From Apoda limacodes (Eukaryota > Arthropoda > Insecta > Lepidoptera > Limacodidae): a stretch of DNA of 64,000 nt. Of this stretch, positions 1 through 10,800 are shown piece by piece. The notes under the pieces were generated by a model. That model saw only the letters and a program-made list of their open reading frames with translations. It searched no databases and was not told the origin of the DNA. Position 1 is the first letter of the stretch; each line of letters begins with the position of its first letter. The stretch is taken from assembly GCA_946406115.1 (NCBI GenBank), contig OX291543.1, forward strand, positions 31,646,815-31,710,814, read 5' to 3'. A program made the position numbers and the translations under genes.

Positions 1-665
1 GTTTGGGATCGTCGACAATTCTCACAGCCCGTCGTTGAACCGAGTCAAAAGGGTCAAGCTGGTATCCGGGTGCACCTGCCCAGAGATGGCAGCAGTACTC
101 CATATGGGGCCGAACTTGCGACTTGTAAAGTAACAACCTTTGCCCCGACGTGAAGTACTGCTTCGCTCTGTTGAGTACACCAAGTTTTTTGGACGCCAGC
201 TTTACCTTATCTTGTAAATGATCTCGGAACTGAACATCGCTGGAGATGTCGACACCAAGGATCCCAATGCTCTTGGAGATGGAGAGGGGAGTGTTCTGGA
301 ATTGTGGGACCACAGTGAATGGAGTTTTCTTAGCGGTGAACGCGCACACTTGTGTCTTTGTAGGGTTGAATCGGACCAAGTTTACCCGTCCCCAGTCAGA
401 GACCTGGGACAGTGTGGTCTCGATTTGAGATACAAGTTCTCCGCGGTTTTCCTCCACAAGGGAACGAGGGATGTTTGCACGACCCGTGTAAAAAGTGTCT
501 CCAGTACTGTCATCTGCATAGCAATGTATGTTGTTGATGTCCAACATGTCATTGATATGCAGTAGAAACAGCGTAGGAGACAGCACAGAGCCTTGCGGGA
601 CACCAGCATTAATGTCCATGCTATCAGAGCAACTACCGTCAACTACAGTTCGTATGCGTCTGCCG
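1..665 (-). pseudogene. Jockey-like LINE reverse transcriptase fragment (copy A, cut by window start)
   Basis: Read on the minus strand this is one uninterrupted frame of about 220 codons. It begins near FLSG at about 660 and continues past position 1. It contains the polymerase motifs GVPQGSVLSP and the catalytic box YADDS (near 525), followed by thumb-region sequence ending with [10 protein letters not shown] near position 90. This is the C-terminal half of the reverse transcriptase of a jockey-clade non-LTR retrotransposon. The copy lacks everything upstream of motif B, which is the usual 5' truncation of LINE insertions. The open frame suggests a young insertion, but it cannot be active without the endonuclease and N-terminal polymerase. 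The same family recurs at 5840-7600, 46330-47080 and 50612-51175. Clade assignment comes from motif style, not from a search. Confidence 0.85.
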
Positions 666-844
666 GACAAATAAGAATACTAAACAACAAATACTAAAAA
701 GCAGAATAAAATAAAATCAATTAATATTTAAGGGGGCTCTCAACGGCAACAGGTAGACGCTTAAAATATTCACAGAATAATTAGTTAAATAGTCACTTTA
801 ATAAAAAATAATTAAATTAAAATAAAACAAATATTTAAGAGAGG

Positions 845-1035
845 CTCCCGTACAACAAACGTGATTTTTTTGCCGGTTTTATCGATAATGGTACGGGACC
901 CTTCGTGCGCGAGTCCGACTCGCACTTGGCCGATTTTTTAAGTACATCCTCCTTAGGAAACCAAAAAACTTGATATTTAATTCAGTATAACTAAAACCTT
1001 CAGTCGGCTAATCCGATTTACACTTGGCGTTGTTT
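845..1035 (+). repeat. Lepidopteran short interspersed repeat, 3' part, doubled
   Basis: This stretch carries the phrase GTACGGGACCC, then a CGAGTCCGACTCGC core, then CTTGGCCGA and a T run. The same phrase recurs degenerately at 990-1035. Related fragments lie at 13664-13810, 18563-18625, 22080-22140, 40330-40790, 44955-45225, 49160-49400 and 52420-52475. I recognise it as a widespread moth and butterfly interspersed repeat, but cannot assign its class. Confidence 0.6.
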
Positions 1036-2095
1036 TAAGTACAAAAGCCTACTTACTGAAGCATAATAAAAGAAAATTTAATTATATCATAAAAAGATAA
1101 GAAAGTATATTAAGATATTTGTTTTTTTCGCATCCGACAAAACGTTTAGGAGATATAATTATGACAAATCGCGATTTTCAAGATGGCCGCTAAGATACAC
1201 TCTGTGCCGCGCCAACTCAGAGTATTACTGGTGTATCACTTGGAAAAATAGCTAGGTACTGTAGCCTTATGTTTTACGGCGGCCATTTCCCTTCCCTGCC
1301 GATGTTATTCCAGCGAAATGAGAATCCGACCGAGTTTGATATTCCGCAATGAATAATAAGTTTATGTCAATAATTTATGAGAATTAAAAGTGTAACTTTT
1401 ACTTTCAATTTTAATTATAACACTTGTATATTGGACCTTTTTTCAGGTGTTGCCGATGTTTTGAATTCATGCACAGTGCATATAAACATTCCACGAAACC
1501 ATGCAATAGGTGCCAAATAAAATAAAACAAAAAAATAAATAATAAAGCATAATTTATTTACTTTATTTCTATCACAAAATTAAATTACATTGCCGGCACT
1601 AAATATACATCATTCACCATTACACTTAAAAAAATCTCTCAAAATTAAGTACTAACTTTAAGTAAAGAGATTCCAGCTAGTAACATATTTCGATATAATC
1701 TTTGATATTGTGGGCACAGACCTCAGTAGGTCTGTAGTACAGACTCAATAAGATTATTAGCATGATAAGTAATAAAATAATTTAACCTGTCCTTGTATTT
1801 AACTTCTTAGAATTTTGGATATTCATAAGTTACCAGTCCCGTTTTTTACCAATAAATCTTTCCGGAAATATGTCGACCAATTATATTTTTAATTTTTGCT
1901 GCTTAAGATGCAATAAAGTTATCACCAAAGGTTTTTTTGAATTGATTTTGTTTACTTACTGAGAAATGTCAAAAAAATTGCACCCACATGCTAAATACGC
2001 TAGTTATCTAAACATGCCCAAACAAGAAATTAAGGGCACCTATACAAAAAATCTCTAAGATCACAAAAAATAATACCCCCGTAATAATTTCTTTT

Positions 2096-2180
2096 ACCTT
2101 CAAAAGTAGTTTCCTACAAAAGTAGTTACCTAAAAATGTAGTTACCTACAGAAGTAGTAAGCTAAAAAATAGCTACCTAA
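2096..2180. repeat. Short tandem minirepeat
   Basis: About five imperfect copies of a 15-17-bp unit resembling AAAAGTAGTTACCTAC occur in a row. There is no coding potential. Confidence 0.6.
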
Positions 2181-4175
2181 CATAATATTTTACTAAAAAA
2201 ATATACAATTTGATATTGTCCTGAAAATCCATGGCGTTTTACAGGTGTACCTGTAAAAACAGATGGTTTTTTGCATTTGAGAAAAAATAGTGAAATCACT
2301 TATAAATAGTTTACCGACACCGAATTAGCAAATACCAAATTAGATGTAAATTAGTAAAAAAGAAAACCATTTAACCCGTGTCGTTAGTCACTGTGCTCGA
2401 AACATTATTTGCAATAAACCGTCTTTGTACTGTTCAGAGACCGGGTTGTATCTTCATTAATTCAAATTAAAGGGAACTAACACAAAATAAATAGCTAGGT
2501 ACAGAAGGACCACTTCATAATAAGAGCGATAAATCCTTAATTCGCAAGCATAAGTTTCAAAGGAATTAACAACGGGAAATTATTTGCGACTAGGGTCTCA
2601 GAATCGCGTGGACTTATCTATTTATTTTGTGGTATTACACTGTTTCAAATTTGATTCGACTTCGTTTGAGCAAAATATTGTATAAAACATAAAACGAAAT
2701 CAGGTAATTTACTTTCTACTATTAAAACAAACCAAATTTAAATAACTTGAAAAAAGTTGATTTTAGTGTCTTGTTTTAGAAAAATATAGAATTTTTAAAT
2801 TGTCGTTTGTAAAGTTAAAAAAGAGTAACCAACCTAGCCCGCTCTTCTTTTGCAATTATTACAATAATTTCAATACAAATTACGTTGTATTATTTTCCAT
2901 TTTTTTGACTACACCTGTTCACTACATATCCTTTATCAATACGAGGTAAGAATTTATATTTTCTTAACATTGTTTATAAGGATTAGCAACAAGAATACTG
3001 TATATTTGTTCAATTTTTTTAATTAGGCATGAAAAAATATAAGTACTTTTTTGCAACTAAAACATTTGAAAAATTAAATAAATTAAGTCATTAAAAAACT
3101 TTATTAAATATATATGGGATAGCTTATGTTCCCTTCTACATAATAAAAAGAAAACTATATTAGGTAAATTGCCTTTAAAATTATACTTAATTTTCAAAAC
3201 ATTTTTAGAACTGTTACTTAAACTAAAATAAATTAAAGGAACATTGTTTAAATATTTAAAATTGTTAATTAAATATTCTGTGAGATAAAGTTCCACATAT
3301 ATCACAACATGGGCTGGACCTAAATGAACTAAATATACTTAATTTAGATACGGAATTCAGAATCAGAATCTTGAACAAAAAACCCACCGTGTGTAATATT
3401 CCAATAAATTTCTGAGCTTAGATTCTGAATTCCAGATTTGTGAGCCCAGCCTTAAGTTTTTAAAAGCAAACCGTCGAAGTGAAAAAGTCGTGCAAAATAA
3501 TAAAAAAATAAGCAGTTACACATTACGCACAACATCGACGTACGTACAGCGTTCAGTATAAGACATAGAAATATAAATTCGAAAAAAATAGGAATATTCG
3601 TTAAATTTAACAAATCAAATCATAATATGATTGATCCATGCAAAATTACACTAAATAAAATAGAAATGGTCTTATTTACATGACGGTAAACCCGTCCCAT
3701 AACACCATTATGGATAGGAAAGAACGATTTGAAATTAAAATTAAATCACATAGGTATTTTAATTATATGGAATAAAAAACATTATAACATTAATATATAC
3801 AGATCCATTATGTTTTAATATTAGATTCTATTAATAAAACTAAACTTGGTTAAGTATACAATCTGTAAACTAAATGGACAAAAAAAAAAACCTAGGCACG
3901 CCTACGTTTATAATACATACGCCTGTATGTATTGATTGCATGACACTTAATTTCATAGTTTATTTTTTCGATTGTTTGTAATGCTAAGGTTTGTTCATAC
4001 AATATCTTGACCACACACTAGTTGTCCGAAAAAAGTTTAAAATATTGTAAAAACATTACATTTTATGTATTTCTAAGAAAAAAATTTTGATAATCATGTA
4101 TGAAGGAATAAAAATTACATCACACTAATTACGGATTTCAAATCGTTCTTTACACTTAAATGCTTTTTAATGGGT

Positions 4176-4181
4176 TTTATT
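4176..4181 (-). promoter_or_regulatory. Candidate NPC1 polyadenylation signal
   Basis: This is the first canonical AATAAA on the minus strand downstream of the NPC1 stop codon, about 500 bases past it. Such hexamers are common by chance in AT-rich DNA, so transcript data would be needed to confirm use. Confidence 0.3.
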
Positions 4182-4675
4182 TGATAAATAAGAAAGTGTT
4201 CCCAAATACCAAGATGAACTGAATGTAATCACCGTAAAAGGTGAAATATATTAGCTCCTATTTTAATACTGACACAGGAATTTGGCAGTTACTATCTTTA
4301 CAATTTATAAGAAAAACAAAGCCTTTACCAAAAAAGAGTATATGAATGTCACTTGCCAAAAGGCCTATGTATCCAAAAAGAACCGAGACGAGAATGAATC
4401 GGAAACACATTAATAATAAAATTTAGTTAAGAGAAATTTAAATTTACTTTAAAAAGCTGATATTTTCTGCTCTAAAATATTTAACTCACATCACAAAAAA
4501 AACTAATAACAGCCAAGCTCATCGTCTACAAAACTTTGTGTAATCCTTAATTTCAACATTTAAATATGTATGTTTATACAACGAATTATTTAAATAAAAA
4601 AAGTACTCAAACCATGTCAATAAAATTAAAACTTTAAGTACTATACAACAAAGTTCATTCTCATCCGTTTCATGT

Positions 4676-4821
4676 TCACGATATAAGATTGTCGAAATTA
4701 TACTGTCTATATGTCGGGACGTTATTATATTGTCTTACTCGTGTTAATGACGTCTCCGCTACGCCCGTCTCTTTCCCTCGCAGCATTTGATTGGCCAGCT
4801 TCTGTTTGTTGGCCGGAGACC
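4676..4821 (-). CDS. NPC1: NPC1 last exon (C-terminal tail and stop)
   Basis: The acceptor is a T-run followed by CAG at 4822-4824. The preceding exon leaves one base, and the frame here continues G-S-P-A-N-K-Q-K, which resembles human G-P-S-V-N-K-A-K at the same place. The stop codon TGA is at 4676-4678. The tail of about 48 residues ends QYNFDNLIS. It lies 9.7 kb from the preceding exon. No dileucine LLNF ending is present, but YNNV fits a tyrosine sorting motif. This is the least conserved exon, so confidence is lower. Confidence 0.8.
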
Positions 4822-7800
4822 CTGAAAAAATGATTTAGTTCACCTCCCTTTAGTCATAATATAAATTTATACATACATGAGAAACGTATACCTCCTCGGT
4901 GCAGCTAAGGAACTGATCTATTCAGCAAAATTTAAGATTTTCGATAATGATTTCTTAGTTTGTATATTATCACAATTATTACGAAATAAAAAATAAAAAG
5001 TAAAAGCGTAAAGGCATAAGTCATCATCAATTTAACCCTGTTACCAAGAAAAAAAAAAAACATATAAAAATTAAAGTTTTTTTATGTTGAGTTGCAACGT
5101 AAGTGAGGGCCAAGAGCGCATTATGATCCAGGACTCGACTAATTTCTACCAGACTAAATTAAGCAAAGAAAATTTAATAGAGCCTCCTCAACTACATCTT
5201 GCGGTTGAACTAAATTATTAATGCAAGTCGTTTTTAAACACCAACTTTATGTACTTATGTTTTTAGGTTAATACATTTTAAAATACTAATTAAGTACCTT
5301 AGCCTAAAATTGAGTATAAAGTTATAGTATCAAAATATTCTCATGTGAAATTAATGTTTTTTTAACTAAACCCTTAATAAATTATGATAACGTTTAAAAA
5401 GCAAAACTAAGTCTACATCAAAAGCGAAAAGGCTTCAAAATGAATGATAATGAATTTAAATAAGTATAGGTTAGGCGCAGTTTCCTTACCTCATGCGATT
5501 TGTTTAGCCATGTTACTAAAAGTTACATGTACGTATGAAATATGTTTAAAAAACATTTCCTTATACAGCTATAAACATTTCACTTTTAAAAAAAAGCGTT
5601 ATCATAAAATAACTACCTATATCGCTATAAACCATAGTTGCAAAAAGCGTTTTATATCAAAAATCGTAAATAATCAAGTAAATGATGCAACAAAAACTCA
5701 AGTTATTTAATAATTCATTGCCTTTCATTAATCTTTTTTAAATAATCTAAAATCTTAATTAAAGCTAAAGAGTTGTTTCACTTTTTTGTTTAAACGCGCT
5801 AGTCTCTGGAAGAACCAGTCTGATTTGATTTTTTTTTGTATTTGATAGCCCAGCCTACCACCGAAGGTTTTTGTTTTTTTGTACCACTTAGGTGGCAAAC
5901 AAGCTGGTCGTAAGCGGTCACCGTAGCCTATGGACGCTTGCAACACCAGGGGTATCACTCGCGCGTTGCCGACCTTTCAAAAACCTAATAACTTTTTTCT
6001 TGAATCACCCCATACTGTAGTCCTTAGAGAAAACCTTGGCGGGGAGATCATTCCACAACCGGTTCGCGTTCGCGGGAGAAAGTTTCTCTAAAACCGCACT
6101 GTACGCGACGCAAATTCACTGCCGATGGCAAGCGGTGTTATGGTAGAAAGTAGCCGTGGGCATCATTTCAAACAATTCCTCAGAACACATCCCATTTTAC
6201 AAGCGGTACAACACACGCAGGGAGGCAAAGTATCTCTTCAGACTTAAGGGTTTGATACGGCAAGTGAGTTTGGGATCGTCGACAATTCTTACAGCCCGTC
6301 GTTGAACCGAGTCAAAAGGGCCAAGCTGGTATCCGGGTGCAGCCACCTAGAGATGGCAGCAGTACTCGTATGCCACTGCCGGATAAAAAGCTAGCCATCC
6401 ATTTGCACAAACCCTCGGGCACGCTGTAAGATGGCAACTTCGATATGAGACCTCGGTGCCAGACCCGATCGAACGCCTTCGCTATGTTCAGGCTACATGC
6501 CAATGCCTCCCCCTGACTCTCAATGGTTAGTGCCCATCAGTGTGTGAGATACACTAAAAGGTCAGCAGTCAAGCGACCGTGGCGAAAGCCATATTGACGG
6601 TCACTGACCAGGTCGTGTTTTTCTAGGTATCTTAGAAGCTGTGTGTTGATCACACGCTCCATCACCTTGTACAGGAGAAAGGTAATAGCGATAGGCCTGT
6701 AAGTCGATGGATCTGATCTATCGGCCTTTTTGGGCACCGGCTGCACATTCGCAGTCTTTCATGAAGACAAAAATTGCCTTGTGTGGTAGGAAAGCGCGAA
6801 GAGGCGCGTGAGTACAGGACATAACTCAGGAGCACACTGCTTAAGCACCACTGCTGGTATACCGTCTGGCCCACCCGACTTATGAACGTCTACAAAAAGC
6901 AATGCCCGCCGGACCTCCCGCTGCGTTATGGAGATTTCCGGCATGGTCTTACCGCACCACGGTATAGTAGGTGGTACAGCGACTTTATCGCTCATATTCA
7001 AGTTTCAGGCAAAGAGACTGCCCAGTGGATCGGCTATCCACTATGGGCCAAGTCAACATCGGTCGAACGGCGACTGGTAAAAGTTCCTTTCGGCAGCTTT
7101 AGCAAGCGACCAGAAAGCACGACTCCCAGAAGGATAGCTCGCAAGTCGCCCACCTATTTTGCCCATTAATTGGAATTTCGCTCTGGCAGTTGCTTTCTTA
7201 CTGAACATTGAGGCAGCATTTAATTTGTGTTCTAACTCAGAAATATTCGGATCCTTATTATTATTACGAGCCGTGGTCCAAGCCTTATACGCAATAGTTT
7301 TCTTGAGAAAATTTTAAACCACGGCCGTTTTTGACACCGGCAATGCCACACACGACGCCAATTAGCTGGCCCAGGTGAATTGGTTTGTGTGACGCTTGAG
7401 TCCGAACGAGACAGTGGTTTGAAGATCCAAGAGCGGTTTGAAGATCCACTAAGACGGAATATCCGTCCGGACGTGTAGTCAGCAGAATGTCCAGTAAGGA
7501 GCTCGTATGATCTTTGGTATTCTCGTTGGAGAATGTACCAGCTGAGAGAATCCATAAACTCAAACTCAAACATTTTATTCAAATTGACTTTTAAACAGCA
7601 CTATTAAATAGTCAGTTTAATGATTTATTAAAAAAAAACATCGGTTCGGAATGATTTAAGTATATTTCAATTATAGGTCAGAGCAAATTCATGAGCAGAT
7701 CCCTGGTTGGTCCCTATTGGTTCGAGAACTGAGTCACTCAAGATGGTGGGCGTTACGATCTCCCAAAATGACAGCTTAGAGACACAGATAATACGGTTGC

Positions 7801-10800
7801 GTGCACAGCGGAAGGGCCCCTGATCCCCCTCTCTTGTAGTAGCCGGGTCCACCCCGGTCTCCTTCTTCGGTACGACTACTAATTCAGAGACGGAGGGCGG
7901 GGATTAAAGTATTCCCTGGGTTCTTGAACACGTTCAATCTGCGAGCGGCCAGCAGTCAGCCGTTTTATCAGGTCTTCCTGAACGCCGTACCAGCACACCG
8001 TGTCTACGCCGAGCAATTATAGCAACGAGCAACGCCGATCCTCCGCTGTCCGCGCACAGAATCCTCAAGCTTTCTGGCAAACTTACTCACCGCCAGGAAC
8101 ACAACAGTACTCAATGTTAGCGTTATTGGGGCCGCGGTTTTCTGTAAGGTGGAGGTACTTTCCCAGTTCAAGCTGCTCATTCGGGCGAGTACTCGCTATG
8201 TACTAACTCTTAGGAGTCGAGCAAAAAGTTAAGTAGCGCGGGCAAACGATACGACAGGGGTTATCGCTAAAGCGCAAAAGTAACCGAAAGGGCAGAACAA
8301 AGTCGGCCTAGTCGGCTAGTGAATAACATGCGTTTGGGGACTATTTTTATACATATTATATTAACGCGTTTTGAGTGGAGAAATGTTTATAGTCATAGAT
8401 GAATGAACTTTGTATGGGAAAAATCTGAACTGGTTTCACCTGCAAGTTAACAATATATTTTTAAAAAATCCATGCGATAATATTAATACTTATAATTCTT
8501 CTAGCACATACACTAAGAATACCGTTTTCACGATAAACTCAAGAATGCGTAGTAATTTGATAGCTGTTTAAGACTGATTGTTTTTTTTTTTTACTTTTTT
8601 TCATATTTTTTACTGTGCATTATTTGGACTACAATACTTTAAATTATTTTTTTATATCATCTTTAATTTTGTAAATACATTTTATTTTACTATAAAAGTT
8701 TAGGTATATTTAAATTTGAGGGCCTGAGTTATATTTAAAATTATTGTAAAATATGAAGCGTAGAAAATGATTGTGAAAAAAAAGGTCCAATGTACAAGGC
8801 GCAAAATAAAAATATTTACATAAGCAAATTAAATTAAATTCTAAGACATCGCGCATGCAACTGAGAACTTATTTGTTTTATACTTAATCAGAAATTACTA
8901 TAAGAGTAAGCACAAGGATCACTTCAAAAGGTTCTTCGCGGCCAAATAAATATTTGTAGGTAACCACACCCGTATGCTCCGACTATTCGGACGAACTGAA
9001 GCAAAAATCTGAAATCTGGACTGGCACATTTTTTTTATTTTTTAATACCCATTATCCTTTATTATTCATTCGACAGAAAAAGGTTAATAATCTCAAGTCT
9101 TTAATAAAAAAAAAAACTATATAGTGACGCTGATCTTACCATGTTTTAGTATTCCCATTACATACTCAAAATACAAGTACTTAATAAAGTATTAATTTGA
9201 GAAGTCTCTACTCTCGTTCCTTTTCGAGGTAGCCCCTTAAAAATACTCCATGGAATGATAACATGGAATTACCTACGGTAAACATATTTAGCGGGTAATA
9301 TCGCAGGGTCCATTCTTAATAATACTCTATGGAAAAACATGGAATTATGTACGGTACAGGAATTTTTGAAGCTGATATCAGAAGGTGCATTCTTACTCCA
9401 TGAACTAATGACATGAAATTACCTACGGTAAAACATTTTCAAGGAGTTTTTAGAAATCCCATGGTGTTGGCCGAATTCTGCGCGGGTGAATCCACGAGTA
9501 AAAGCTCGTAAATTAAAACACTTATTTTAAGACTTTTAAATAATAGGTACTTATAATAATAATAACAAGTAATTAACTAACAAAGCAAACAAATATTTGC
9601 TGTTTTAGTTTTACTTAATATAACGAACGTGCGTAAAAGCGAGATAGAGAACGTTCAGTTGCGACCAAGGACGTTATAGAAATGGACGCGAGTGACGCGA
9701 CTTTACAAAGTTTTTGCCTTTCCCCTCTAGCCACAGTTTTTCGGTCATCAGTATTACGCGCGTGCTCGCGAGGAAAACATCTCGACAAAATGACGAAATG
9801 TGCCTCGAAATGGTGTCAAAACTACAGCAGTAAAACAACATAAGTACACTTTTGATTTGTTTTAATAGTAATTTGTCAAGCAAATACACATTTTTACGCA
9901 AATGAACAAATTAAACCAGCCAAGTAAAATCGGTTCATTGCACAGTCAATACTTCTACAAAAATTGGTCGGCTTAGCTGATAAATCCACTGAATAGTTAG
10001 GGATAGACAAATATCGATACACTTATTGACATTTGTAATATCTGTTATTCATTATTTATTAATTTCAATATTAATTAATTCTAATTTATTTATAATAAAT
10101 ATTAAAGATGTTTAGCTTAATATAAATCAATAAAATAGGATTTTCATATTTTTAGGGTAACGTAACGTAAATTACATAAAACGAAACCCTGATAATTACA
10201 AATACGTAAGTCAGAGGCTTACGACTCCGCCATTTTTCATCAATTCAAAAAATTGTTCTTACGTGTTCCTTTTTTTTATACCACCAGGGTGTCAAACAAG
10301 TTTACAGCCCGCCTAATACGAAGCAGTTACCGTAGCCTATGAACGCTACACGCTTCACCAGTGGCATTACTTAAGCGTTGACGACCGTTTAAATAGAATT
10401 TTATCTCTCTTAAGATAACATAATTCGTTAACTACTTAAATGGATAAACTGAAGTTTAATTACTCCTTTCTTGAACAACCTCATACTGTTGCCCCAACAG
10501 AAATACTCCGCATGCTTTTCCGTGGTTTACCGCGGGTACAGCAGGAATTATTTTAAACGAGTGTCATAATCTGCTTTTTTTTTTCAAAAACAACGAGAAA
10601 ATTTGATTTAAACAAAAAAAAAAGGTAAGTATTTGATGTTTCTTTAATTATTTTTTAGCGAGTTATTGCTTCTGAAGCTTATAATTTAAAATTTATATTT
10701 TATTCTGAGTCATACGAGTTTTAAATAACATAAAATATTTTATAACAACTAAAATTATTATAAGAAACTAAATCTTAATTATTTTTTTAAAAATAAAATA

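Larger units (their letters stand above)
666..4675. other. 3' flank of NPC1, AT-rich, with small repeats
   Basis: No convincing gene is seen. The part next to the NPC1 stop codon should hold its 3' untranslated region on the minus strand. Small repeats lie at 845-1035 and 2096-2180 and are listed separately. The open frame at 3057-3305 (minus) is low-complexity and AT-rich, and I do not regard it as a gene. Confidence 0.5.

Noticed and set aside
218..642. Open frames on both strands (115 and 86 codons)
   Set aside because: They are out-of-frame shadows of the LINE reverse transcriptase frame that reads through 1-665 on the minus strand.
2400..2460. Possible LTR end (CAATAAACCGTCTTTGTACT with GGTTGTATCTTC)
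   Set aside because: No paired LTR, primer-binding site or coding region was found nearby.
9820..9840. Canonical-looking donor (GTAAAA) at about 9827 for THAP exon 1
   Set aside because: It leaves one base, while the next exon needs two, so it breaks the frame. It would also shorten the THAP spacing.
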